DNA of 64,000 nt, taken from positions 86,635 to 150,634 of IMG/VR virus record IMGVR_UViG_3300034355_000696, one strand, 5' to 3'. A program made the translations under genes and the position numbers. Source of the DNA: a virus. Numbering within the stretch: position 1 is the stretch's first letter; each line of letters begins with the position of its first letter. Under the pieces are notes generated by a model. It saw only the letters and a program-made list of their open reading frames with translations, was not told where the DNA came from and did not search any database. Shown here one piece after another: positions 10,599 to 21,118 of this stretch.

Positions 10599-13500
10599 GT
10601 GGATAAGTTTAATTTAAATATTGACAACAGTAGTCAAAAAAAGATAAGAAAAGTAAATAATTTACCACTAGATAATTCCTCAACCGCTTTAGCTTGGTTC
10701 AATTCAAAGCCAGTAACTCCAGCAAATAACATTTCAGTAACAGATTTGTCCAATTTTATACCAGAGAATTCGTACTCCTCAAACATCAATGCTTCAAATA
10801 GATCTGCAAAAAATAAAATAGTTTTTGCCAATGAACTAGGCATACTAGAAGATTCAGATGGCTATACCGTATTTGATTCAGACGACATCAGCGTAAGTGA
10901 TATATTTTTAAATGAACCTGGATTAGATAAGAAATACTACACTGGAGATATAGAAAAAAATGGATTTGTTCATTCTTTTTATGTTTCTAGATACTACACG
11001 CTCCTACCAAGGAGCTCTTACGGGTATGATGGACTTGATGATTTCTTACTAGAATCTAGTGTTCCAAAATCAATTAAGGTCATTGATAAAAATGGTTTTG
11101 AGTATGTAGATCAATCTACTGGCTTAAAAAAATATAGAATATTAATTGAGGAATTAGATTTACCAATCTATTCAAATAGATCCAACTTACCTTCTAAGAT
11201 AATAGTTTTATTTGATAGCCCATCTCCAGTGGATTTATCATTGGTTTATGACAAGGTTGTACTATCTTCAACTGAGTCAATATCTTCAACAGTTCCTCAA
11301 TATAAAGAAAATATTAACACTGTTAGTATTTTTGATAGAGTTGCAGAGGAATCAATTGTTGTAGATAATTCTTCTAGATCAAAAAAAATATATAGCAAAA
11401 AATCTATTACAGCAAAAAATAATTTAATCAATAGCACCAATGCTAGAGCAGAAGGCTTTGAGATCTTTGTCCCTAAAAAAGCCTTATCAGACAATAGAAC
11501 TTATGAGTCTTTTAACTGGAGATTAATAACTAAGGTTAAAAGATCCGTCGATGTTTCCTCTGTAAATAATGGTGAAGAAATAGATTCAGAAAGTTCTATA
11601 AAACAAAAAGTAATTAACTGCGCAGTACTATCAACAACAGCACAGATAGCTGGCATGCAACAGTCTAATGACTTTGGCGCAGCAAACCCGTATGCCTTTC
11701 TAAGGTTAGGGCAGTCCCCATTTAACGCATCTAAGTACACATATACGAACCCACTATCGGCATCTAGCGATGTCTATGGTAAGAATCAAGCAATGTATTG
11801 GCTGTTAAACGTAGACACTGTTACCGATGATCAGCTGTCTTTATACGATATAGTAACTTGGACTCCTAGTTCCCCAATAACAGCAGAACAGGGTCTAAAG
11901 GTAAAGAAGTACCTAGAGCAGACTCAGGGAACACTGGTATTAGATTTATCAAAGCTTTCCGTTGTAACAACACAGGCAATTGATTATACTGGCGCACAAT
12001 CAATAGATCCATCCTTATCGGTCAGTGCCCAGGAATATCCGCTAGATACATGGACTTATAATCAGGAAAATATTTTTCTTAATGAAAATAAAACTAATGC
12101 CTGGCCAATTAACCCAGGTATTTTTGAAAGATTAACTGTAGACAATGTTAACTACGATGTATATTCAATATTTGGAAGAAGCAATCTTTCTAATCTTACA
12201 ACTAAAAAAACAGTAAAAGAATTTACTGGAAATATTGCAGCCAATAATGTTGTATTAAGCAATTCTAGAAGCAAGCCAGTATTCGTTAGTTTAGAATTTA
12301 TCCCATCCACTGATTCGCTGTCTAAAGGCGCACTATTGGCTACAACCACACCGATGCTTAAGTATTGCAATGACATATACCAACCATCTTCTATCTTTGA
12401 TATAGCAACAAGTAACAATGGTCCAACTAGCATAGCTCAAGCTACGTTTACTACTGTAGCAGCAATAGAAGGTCCAATGAAAATGCTATACAATGCATGT
12501 TCGGTTGCATTGTTAAATAGAATATTTTCAACTAAGGTTAAAGATCTAAGATCGTCAATGTACTATCAGGTTTCAAATTGGCAATCTTCATATGTATTAA
12601 ATGGAAACGTTTTATTGGAAGACGAGAAAAAAGAAGTATATTCTCTTATTAAGGTAGACAATCAAAATGCTGTTGGAACCTCAAAGTATGCAAGGAATTT
12701 AATCCCAAGTAATTCTTCAGTGTTAGAATTTTACAAAAAATCTATTTATGACTTTTTAGCTGATCAACACAGTATCTCTTTGCAAGAAATTGATTCTAGT
12801 AATTTAGAATTTTTTATAGAGATAACAAATAATGACGTAGAAATCGCAAACGCTACTCCGATAAAAGGTGGAGATCGTATTTACGCAGCCGTTGTACAAA
12901 GTGGTACAGAGATACCAACTTCTTATAATCTATTTAAGATAAACAACGATAGCATTACTGGGGCAGTTTATGCGTATACTAATTCTCCATCAGCTCAATT
13001 CACTGTGCCCGGTGGCTTTGGTCCTTACGTTATAAGAGAAAGACTATATAGATCATCGACTAAAGAAATAAATGATGGACTTTCTAGTTCGATATCTTCA
13101 TCTAATAGTTATAAAAATTATACGTTTAATTTTTCTATCTTTAATTCTTATAATCAGTCAAGTGAATCAACGCTAAGCTTTAGTGCAAATTGGTCAGCAG
13201 TTATGACCGCAGAATATACAGCAACACTATCAAGACAAGCAAGATATGAAGATGTTTTTCCACCTGGTTCCAAAAGGGAAGTAGATGATGTTGCCATTAC
13301 TACTACTTTTGAGACTGGAGCAGCATTCTCTGGAGCAGATAGAATTGATGCTTATAGGCAGGGAATAAATAGTAACGATCCAGTTAATAACTTCTTATAC
13401 ACCGGAGATATACAACAAGGTAATATCATCGGAGCATATGGAGAAAATAAACCCAATATGCTTCCAGATTATATTAAATATATACAGATAAGTATGAGGG

Positions 13501-16325
13501 AAGCCGGGATATTGGTTGCTGGAAAACTTCCAGAATTAAGTGGACAGTTTAAAGCAAACACACGAAATGCAGTTTTGGCTTTTCAGGCATCAGTCAATGC
13601 AAGATATGAAAACGGAACGGTTGATAGCGAAACTAAGTCATTAATCGCAATTCATATTTGGAAATCTATAAAGAATTCTGATCCAACCCGATATAGTGCA
13701 ATAATAGCTAGGTTACAAGTAAATAATCCAACAGTTGTTAAGTATGTTGTAGCAGCCGCAGATGCGATAGAGTTACATGATCTTCCTAATAGAGATTGGA
13801 ATTATAGAAAAATAACATATACTGGTCAATCTGGTCCTAAAAAATTAGTAGATTCAATATTTTTTGCAGTTCCATTTGATCAAATTTCAATTGATGGAAT
13901 AGTACAACAGGATTTAAAAAATCAAGTTCTTAAATCTGTAACCATATGGCCTGGAGCATTTGCGGGTGCACCAGACTATAAGGGAATAGCTCTCAAGCAG
14001 GCAGTAGTCTATTCTGGGATAGACATGGCTGGCAAAAATATAATTAAAGGCGCTGCAAAATATACAACTGAGAAATTTACAATTGAAGTTAATAGGCCAA
14101 TGGCAGAGTGTATGTTCTTCGCTTTCCAATTCAATGGTGGTCCGCTGGGAGGAAAATATGGTTCATTTGCTGAAGGGTATTCTTTAAATAAGGTTGTGTT
14201 TGAAATTGGTTACACGCTAGATACGTTTAATGCTCAAACAATAGTCGAAAGTGGTTATAGATTAGATACGACTACAGCTCCAGTAGAAATAAAGTTTAAT
14301 ATAGCTGGATCAGTTACTGGTATATCTCCAAACAAAGCTGAGATTATAGATCTAAATGGTGTTAAGTCCACCAAGTATGCAACAACTCCAGTATCTATAA
14401 CATATCCTACATGGTCTGGGGAAAAAACTTTAAACCTATCAAATACCACGATTAACTTTAGCAGCACTTCATACAGTCCGCCATTTACACCTTACTCTGA
14501 TTCTAATTTAGAGCCTCAGTACAAAGATGAATCTATATCAATAAACTTAACACAGACAAAAACAGTTTCAATAAACTCAAATACTTTTGCTGTTGCTAAT
14601 GTTGTTTCAGCGACTGGAAACCCAGTAAATAGTTCAGATTTAAGTTTAAGTATTTCTTCAAATAAATTAGTTTTCGAGACTTCATCTCTTATATATGAAA
14701 ATTCAAACGTAATCAAAAGCGCTGAGAAGCTTTTAGATAATTACTGGTTAATGAAAACAGATGGTTCAATAATAAAGTCAGCTAAAAAAGCAATTTCTGT
14801 TTTAGATGGTTTAGTTCTTTTAACTCAACCAAGTTTAGACCCAGATAAAGTTGGCAAACCATATGGCATAGAACTTCAATCTTTTGTAAATACTCTTTCT
14901 ACTGATCGAGAATTTAATACAGATTATGGATCTTTTATATTAACAAATAACGCTAGAGATGATGGTGGTTTCCTTTATGGATTCTATGATAATAAGAAAA
15001 AAGAATTTTTAGGAACGAATCTTTATTATGTAGACTATATTTCAAGAGGTCCACAAAATGTATACATTGCTGCACTAGCAGTAGATGCAGATGGAAATCT
15101 TGGAAATGGATTAGACTTCTTTGGACCAAAGACTTCTGGTAAAATAATACCTTCTTCCATACCCGTAAAAATGGCATGTCCTATATACAATGTTGAATAT
15201 GTTCCATCATCAAGAATAGGCATATCATCGATCCCGCCAAATCTTTCAAAGCTTCAGCAGTGGCCACTGTATATAACATCTGGATCTTTCACAAAAGACA
15301 TATACATAAACCCAGCTTATGGTTGGACTTCTTGGGCTGAGAAGTACACAGGCAAAGTGCTAAGAGCTACGTATTCAACTTTAAATATGAGTAACGTAAT
15401 CTGGTCTCAGATCGCCGGCAAACCATATATTACTATAATTAATGAAACACCAATAGTTTTATCATCTAAGAGATATCAGTTAATGCAAGTCCCTATAGCC
15501 ACCTTTGTGGAACCTTCGCAGATGGAATGTGGATCAGTAGTTAACTGGGTTGATTTTGAAACAAGAGAATCAGTTGACTCACCATGGACGGCAGTAGATT
15601 CAAGCCTCATAAGAAATATTAATTCTCAGACTGGAATAGTTGATTTCATTACACCCATAACGAGTGACCCAGATCTAATAAGGGTAAGCTACACTGCTAA
15701 ATCAAATGGTATTCCACTCAAGCAAATTAACGGCAGAGTTATTCCATTAAATCCATTTCTTAATAAAAATACAGTAGAAGCAGAAAAGCCTCTACACATA
15801 TATATTAAACCCGTAAGGATAGAAGTTAGAAGCTCCAGTCAGGATGGGTATGTATGGGATTACGTTAGCGATTACTCATATGATTCTCCAATAGATTTTA
15901 CTTATAATACTTCTATTTTTGATCCATATAATAGCGTTAACTATGATCCATTTTCTCTTCAAATAGGGTTAGTCCATGTGTTAAATTCTGTAGATATTAA
16001 AGATTTAGCTATTGAAGATTTAAGATTAAAAGGTGGAGGATTAAAGGCTACTATGGGTAAGACTATAGACGTACAGTCTTATGGATCGCTCGACATAAAC
16101 AAGGTCTTTAAAGAGGTTAAAGAAGCATCGTCATTCTGGGACGTTTATCCACCAGATCAGCAAGCATACTCTAAGGGCGGATTCATTATAATCAAACTGC
16201 CAAAAGAAGTATTAAATAATTTTACTAGTGAAGCAGAGTTGTACGGTATAATAAGTAAGAACATAACCGCTGGTGTAGCATATAAGATTCAAGATATGGA
16301 AGGAAATGATTGGGGTGTATTATAA
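10599..16325 (+). CDS. Giant tail/baseplate protein with internal peptidoglycan-binding domain
   Basis: 1908 residues starting with GTG at 10599, two bases after the previous stop. Most of the chain is beta-rich, Ser/Asn-rich and unfamiliar. Residues ~957-1018 form a recognisable PG_binding_1-type helical module: KYIQISMREAGI, then TRNAVLAFQ and GTVDSETKSLI. That suggests a virion protein that touches the cell wall during infection. It sits in a run of large proteins (16325, 18961, 21115) that look like the outer baseplate or fibre apparatus. It has no in-frame CGG despite its length. Confidence 0.65.
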   Translation: MDKFNLNIDNSSQKKIRKVNNLPLDNSSTALAWFNSKPVTPANNISVTDLSNFIPENSYSSNINASNRSAKNKIVFANELGILEDSDGYTVFDSDDISVSDIFLNEPGLDKKYYTGDIEKNGFVHSFYVSRYYTLLPRSSYGYDGLDDFLLESSVPKSIKVIDKNGFEYVDQSTGLKKYRILIEELDLPIYSNRSNLPSKIIVLFDSPSPVDLSLVYDKVVLSSTESISSTVPQYKENINTVSIFDRVAEESIVVDNSSRSKKIYSKKSITAKNNLINSTNARAEGFEIFVPKKALSDNRTYESFNWRLITKVKRSVDVSSVNNGEEIDSESSIKQKVINCAVLSTTAQIAGMQQSNDFGAANPYAFLRLGQSPFNASKYTYTNPLSASSDVYGKNQAMYWLLNVDTVTDDQLSLYDIVTWTPSSPITAEQGLKVKKYLEQTQGTLVLDLSKLSVVTTQAIDYTGAQSIDPSLSVSAQEYPLDTWTYNQENIFLNENKTNAWPINPGIFERLTVDNVNYDVYSIFGRSNLSNLTTKKTVKEFTGNIAANNVVLSNSRSKPVFVSLEFIPSTDSLSKGALLATTTPMLKYCNDIYQPSSIFDIATSNNGPTSIAQATFTTVAAIEGPMKMLYNACSVALLNRIFSTKVKDLRSSMYYQVSNWQSSYVLNGNVLLEDEKKEVYSLIKVDNQNAVGTSKYARNLIPSNSSVLEFYKKSIYDFLADQHSISLQEIDSSNLEFFIEITNNDVEIANATPIKGGDRIYAAVVQSGTEIPTSYNLFKINNDSITGAVYAYTNSPSAQFTVPGGFGPYVIRERLYRSSTKEINDGLSSSISSSNSYKNYTFNFSIFNSYNQSSESTLSFSANWSAVMTAEYTATLSRQARYEDVFPPGSKREVDDVAITTTFETGAAFSGADRIDAYRQGINSNDPVNNFLYTGDIQQGNIIGAYGENKPNMLPDYIKYIQISMREAGILVAGKLPELSGQFKANTRNAVLAFQASVNARYENGTVDSETKSLIAIHIWKSIKNSDPTRYSAIIARLQVNNPTVVKYVVAAADAIELHDLPNRDWNYRKITYTGQSGPKKLVDSIFFAVPFDQISIDGIVQQDLKNQVLKSVTIWPGAFAGAPDYKGIALKQAVVYSGIDMAGKNIIKGAAKYTTEKFTIEVNRPMAECMFFAFQFNGGPLGGKYGSFAEGYSLNKVVFEIGYTLDTFNAQTIVESGYRLDTTTAPVEIKFNIAGSVTGISPNKAEIIDLNGVKSTKYATTPVSITYPTWSGEKTLNLSNTTINFSSTSYSPPFTPYSDSNLEPQYKDESISINLTQTKTVSINSNTFAVANVVSATGNPVNSSDLSLSISSNKLVFETSSLIYENSNVIKSAEKLLDNYWLMKTDGSIIKSAKKAISVLDGLVLLTQPSLDPDKVGKPYGIELQSFVNTLSTDREFNTDYGSFILTNNARDDGGFLYGFYDNKKKEFLGTNLYYVDYISRGPQNVYIAALAVDADGNLGNGLDFFGPKTSGKIIPSSIPVKMACPIYNVEYVPSSRIGISSIPPNLSKLQQWPLYITSGSFTKDIYINPAYGWTSWAEKYTGKVLRATYSTLNMSNVIWSQIAGKPYITIINETPIVLSSKRYQLMQVPIATFVEPSQMECGSVVNWVDFETRESVDSPWTAVDSSLIRNINSQTGIVDFITPITSDPDLIRVSYTAKSNGIPLKQINGRVIPLNPFLNKNTVEAEKPLHIYIKPVRIEVRSSSQDGYVWDYVSDYSYDSPIDFTYNTSIFDPYNSVNYDPFSLQIGLVHVLNSVDIKDLAIEDLRLKGGGLKATMGKTIDVQSYGSLDINKVFKEVKEASSFWDVYPPDQQAYSKGGFIIIKLPKEVLNNFTSEAELYGIISKNITAGVAYKIQDMEGNDWGVL

Positions 16326-18958
16326 TGATTAACTTTCTTCCTAGTATAATTAAAACATTTTCTGATAATTCCCAGCAAAGTGTTGGCTATTTAATTAAAA
16401 GTATTAAAGCCGATAAAGCACAGGTATCAGAATTAGTAAAAAGTCTTTCCAATTTTTCTGTTGGAGCAGATTTTGCACCAACTTTAATGAGGTCTAGGGC
16501 AATTATAGAATCTGAATTTTTTGTTGATATTTTTAGAGATGTACAGATAAGATTCGACAGATACTTTTCGGCATCTAATTCAATCAGCGTATCTCTAAAC
16601 TCGATGATAGAAGTCATGTCATCTCAAGTCGCAAAAATAGAAAAGAATATTTCTCTTTTAGAAAATTATATAGATAACTATGATTTCATCTCAGGAAAAG
16701 ATGATCTTTATAATAACTCTTATATAGAAAATTTTAATGATTTATTAAAATCAAATACATATGACACTTCTCCAGTCCCTTTTGTGGATAGAGGCGGGGT
16801 TGCTTTTGATGAAAATGGAAATGGCTTTGTTGATCCAATTGTTTCAAAATTTAAAATTGGCAATGGTATTGACTTTATTAATGCTATAGGTTTCATAAAA
16901 TCAGTAGACTATGAAACAAACTATAATCAATATATTTCTTCTATAACTGATTATGAATCTTTATTTAACGAGAAGCAGTCGAATGTGTGGAACGTCTCAA
17001 TTCAATCGCCGGCAATATTAACTTCTATTCCACCATCATTTTCTGAGAATATAGATTATGACTATTCTTACATAGTTGGTGCTAAGACGGTAATGACAAT
17101 AAACTTTATAAAAGAAATTGAAATGGATTTAATTAGAATAAATCCTAATGAATATGATGGGCTACAGCTGATGCAAGTGGTTATAGAATCAGCAAATATA
17201 GCAGAAAGAATCTACTCAAGTAATTCCAACGTCCCTAGTTCTGGTTATGAAAAAAAGAAAATTCTTTTATCTCCAGTAAAGATAAACTCTGTATTAGATA
17301 TTAGCTTTCCATTAGACAAAGTAAAAAGCATAACATTAATATTTAATCAAAGCACGTATAAGAAAAATACTATTTCACCGACTTCAGATGAAGTATCTTC
17401 AAGATTAATCCACGAATTACTAAGTGGTATAAGAAAAAGTAAGAAAAATAATCACAGCAAACTTCAAGACATAGTCCTAGAGTATTTTAGAAAATTTAAT
17501 TCAATAGACGAAGCAAAAAGAAATTCGTATGCGTACACTGATTATTACACATATAAGTATCCAGTCGGTAAAGTTGGATCGCAACCATTTTTAAATGAAA
17601 AAAATAATTCAACATCTTTAGATCAAGAAGATCGCTTGTCGTCTAGTAATCATCTTTCTATAATGGTAAAAAATATAGTGTCACAGACATTAGGTGACAG
17701 ATTTAAATTGTTTGATGATTCATTATTCGTAGATAATAGATTCAATAGTAGAGGTGGATTTCTTAGCAAGGTTGGAAATTCTCCAAATATTTTAAGTAAG
17801 AATTCAAATTCATTAGATAAAAATCTAGTAAGCTTTTCGGACACTGCTATCATGTCGGGGTCAAACTTTCACTCTACAAATATATTAAGAAACAAAAATC
17901 AAAATGTAGAAAATTATATGTATTCTTTCTCGTTAAAGGGAATACAGTTTGGCAAGACGAGACAAATTGCGAATGCAACAAACTCACTTTCGACTAACAA
18001 AGCATGTTTTATTAGTTCTAGAATTCCAATAGATGGAAATCCTCTAGCTGTTAAGGCTAAGTTAAATCTAGAGAAGGTTGATGAGAGTAAGGCGCTTCCA
18101 GATTTTGATCTTAAGGAAGCAAACTCATATGAATTGTCAATTTCAATAAAAGAAAATCCATCTTCAGAAAATGATTGGATACCAATCATCTCCTATGATA
18201 GTAGTGATATTAACTCTGAGGTTTTATTTTTTGACTCAATAAGCAAAACAGCATTTTTAAGATTTTTTCCAATTGATACATCTATAAAAATATACTCAAA
18301 TCAAAAATTAATTCCAGAAACTCAATATACTATAAACAAGTTTAATAAATCAATTTATATAAACTCTTTTGATCCAAAAAATAATTACGTTGCTAGTTAC
18401 ACAGCAGACAACATTAACTTTACTCAAAATTATATAGATATATCTACACTTTTGGTTGGTAATCAAACTCTTTCCGCTTATTCTAATGACAAAAATGGTG
18501 AGTTCTTTGAAAGAACCGCATCAAACAATGGTATAAAATTAGTCAATCAACCATATGTAAACTACGATAAGTTAAAAAAGGCTTCTTACAGTCAAAGAGG
18601 CGGTACTATTAACACGGTAGAGTACATCGGCTATGCTCCAGTACTTATAAAGTTTTCCGATGGTTCGTATGCCACTAATCTCACTAACTATAAACTAGGT
18701 AGTTTTGAAAAGGGTGAATTTTATGATACTCAGGAAGTTTTATTCTTCCATAATGGAAAGAATATTATCTTCAATAAAGCTATTACTCAACCCTTTAACG
18801 TCATATATGAATACTTGAATAGTCAAGTAAGATTTAGACTAATTGTAAGAAATAATTTTAATAACTATTTTTCATCCGGGTCAGTAGATAATGTTATACT
18901 TAAATTTAAGACAAAAAATTCTGACCACATGGCAAATAATCTTTTAAGATTGGGATAA
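16325..18958 (+). CDS. Large tail/fibre protein, helical N-terminus, unknown
   Basis: ATG at 16325 overlaps the previous TAA by one base, so it is preferred over ATG 16310. About 877 residues. The first ~130 residues are helical and probably coiled coil (SSQVAKIEKNISLLENY), followed by a Tyr/Asn-rich turn and then beta-rich domains to the end. The same plan (helical head, Y/N/D-rich turn, beta body) recurs in the next two genes, so the three may be paralogues or partners in one assembly. No catalytic motif is visible. Confidence 0.6.
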   Translation: MINFLPSIIKTFSDNSQQSVGYLIKSIKADKAQVSELVKSLSNFSVGADFAPTLMRSRAIIESEFFVDIFRDVQIRFDRYFSASNSISVSLNSMIEVMSSQVAKIEKNISLLENYIDNYDFISGKDDLYNNSYIENFNDLLKSNTYDTSPVPFVDRGGVAFDENGNGFVDPIVSKFKIGNGIDFINAIGFIKSVDYETNYNQYISSITDYESLFNEKQSNVWNVSIQSPAILTSIPPSFSENIDYDYSYIVGAKTVMTINFIKEIEMDLIRINPNEYDGLQLMQVVIESANIAERIYSSNSNVPSSGYEKKKILLSPVKINSVLDISFPLDKVKSITLIFNQSTYKKNTISPTSDEVSSRLIHELLSGIRKSKKNNHSKLQDIVLEYFRKFNSIDEAKRNSYAYTDYYTYKYPVGKVGSQPFLNEKNNSTSLDQEDRLSSSNHLSIMVKNIVSQTLGDRFKLFDDSLFVDNRFNSRGGFLSKVGNSPNILSKNSNSLDKNLVSFSDTAIMSGSNFHSTNILRNKNQNVENYMYSFSLKGIQFGKTRQIANATNSLSTNKACFISSRIPIDGNPLAVKAKLNLEKVDESKALPDFDLKEANSYELSISIKENPSSENDWIPIISYDSSDINSEVLFFDSISKTAFLRFFPIDTSIKIYSNQKLIPETQYTINKFNKSIYINSFDPKNNYVASYTADNINFTQNYIDISTLLVGNQTLSAYSNDKNGEFFERTASNNGIKLVNQPYVNYDKLKKASYSQRGGTINTVEYIGYAPVLIKFSDGSYATNLTNYKLGSFEKGEFYDTQEVLFFHNGKNIIFNKAITQPFNVIYEYLNSQVRFRLIVRNNFNNYFSSGSVDNVILKFKTKNSDHMANNLLRLG

Positions 18959-18960
18959 AA

Positions 18961-21118
18961 ATGGCTCAACTATCTACAAATACAGTATTCTATGATCAGC
19001 TCATTAAGAAGGTGCAAACCTTTTTAAGAAAGTATTCTCAAAATACAGTTAGCTCATATGAAGACATGTCAGAAGAGTTTCATATACTTATAACTGAGAT
19101 AAATAAATACTCTACTGATCCAATAGCAAAATATAGTCAAGTCATAAAGGGTGAACCGCCATCTTCCGAAAAGTTTAATCGATTCATTTCCGGAGTAGCA
19201 GATGATTTAAACATAGTGGCTAAGCAGCTTGACTACCAGAGTGCACAGTTGGTATCTTTATATAATCTATTTAATTCTGAAATAGAAAAAGAAAATCAAT
19301 TTGCTAATAGAATTAAATCAAAAGTAAGAATACTACAAGCTTATTCAGAAGCACCTAGTGAAGATCTATATTACTTTGGCGACTCATTTGAGAATATGGA
19401 CTTCATAGATGTAGAAAAAATACCCAAGAACCTTATCGCATCGATCAGAAATGGAAATGCATCGCTTCCAGTCGTTGATACAAATTCATGGAGTGTTAGA
19501 TCAATTTCTATTGATGAGACAGAATCTAATGGATTTATTGGAAATAACCATACTGTTTATGCAAAGGGGAACATAGATTCAAACTATCGTTATATGTTTC
19601 AAGACAACAACTCTGTTGGACTCCTACAGAACGTAACCGACTCTAATCCCTTAACATATTTTGAATACGAAGGGATATACATAGATCCAATACTCAAAAA
19701 TAAAAATGGAGCAAAAGATTTTGAATTTACATATTCATCTAAAGTTTCAACAGATGGAAAAACAGATACCGTTTATAAGAATTGGTCAGAAAAAAATCTT
19801 AAAGAACCCCTTAAGTTAACATTAAAGTTAAGAACAGATTCTTCAAGAAAAACAAATTCTATATCTATAGTTCCTTACTTCGGGCAAAGTCGGAGCGCCA
19901 TATTCTGAATTAAAAGTCTCTTCCATAACTGCAGTTTCTAAACTAACAAATCAAACTGTTGAACTTTTAGACTCCCCAGTTTATATAGGTTCTAATTTTA
20001 TTCCTCAAAATATCGAATCTAAAAAAAATTACTACTATAATAAAGCTGTAGTTTATTTTAACGAAATAGCTACATCAGAAATAACAGTCCATTTAGAGCA
20101 GTCAGATTACTCTGACATAACAATGCAGCATATGTATTGGAAACCATTTTCAAATACAGGGTCTCTAGCTCCATTGAATACTAATAGTAGATTTGATCCA
20201 GCTGGACTTAGCGCTATTGGTTTTCAGGATGTTCAATTTAATTATCTAGATTTAGTTCCAAACATCCTACGTCCTAATGTTTCGAAGGATCAATCTAGCC
20301 TTGCAACAAAGAAGATTAATATTACTTACAAGGAAGCCATGAAGGTAGAGAGACATGTTATAACTTTTAAGAGGTTAAATTCTTCTGCAGCTCCATCTTT
20401 ACAAAAATACTACTATGTAAACCCCGCAATTGCTTATCAGACTTTGGCTAAGCAGCAGGAATTGGCAGCTGTATCTGATATCGGTTTAGCTTTTCAGTAC
20501 GAAAGTTTGATTGCCGCTGAAACGGCAAAAACATATATACAAGCAAAAATATCAAGCGCAGAATGGTCTGGTTCTAACTTTCAAGATTTAGCAGTAGAAA
20601 CAATTAAGTCAGATTTATCACCTAAGTATTCGACATCATCGATCTTGCTTCAAAGAAATTTCGAAATCTATCCAGCTAAAAGATTCACGATAGGACTTAG
20701 GTCTATAGACGTCAGCTATAGTGTATACGCACAAAGAGCTCAGCTAATATCTAAGCCGTTTGTTTTTGGCTACAATGTAAAAAATCTAACCATATCTTCC
20801 GATACGGTATTTAGTCTTCAGGGTGGCAACTCAAATGTAAGCTACGTTAAGTATTATATATCAATAGATGATGGAAAAAAATGGATACAGATTTCTCCAA
20901 TAGAAGACCCATTTAATGGCATTCCTGAAATATTATCATTTAATGAAAATGTGGAAAGCTTTGGTCAAGTAAAAGGAGTTTCATATTTTAACTCTCCAGA
21001 CATACCATCTGATACAAAGTCAATCAGAATAAAAATTGACATAGAAAAACCAAGATATGAAAACACTACACCTGTTATTTACTCATATCAAATAGCCGGA
21101 AGAGTTGAGCAATTATGA
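18961..21118 (+). CDS. Large tail/fibre protein joined by +1 shift at CGG 19891
   Basis: Frame one runs 18961-19890 (310 residues) and meets CGG at 19891. Skipping C gives 19892-21118 (408 residues), about 718 in total. The region 19892-20122 has no stop in the shifted frame and reads as ordinary protein (GAPYSELKVSS, then LEQSDYSDITMQHMYW), so the ATG at 20123 is internal rather than a start. The N-terminal half is helical with a coiled-coil stretch. The C-terminal half is beta-rich, with an IGLRSIDV segment like those in its neighbours. It ends in an ATGA overlap with the next gene. Confidence 0.7.
19891..19894 (+). other. +1 recoding site CGGA
   Basis: In-frame CGG after AGT. Skipping C and reading GGA continues the protein to 21118. 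The zero frame stops at 19906-19908. Confidence 0.72.

Noticed and set aside
20123-21118. Independent gene starting at ATG 20123
   Set aside because: The frame is open and protein-like for 230 bases upstream back to the CGG at 19891, and there is no ribosome site before the ATG.
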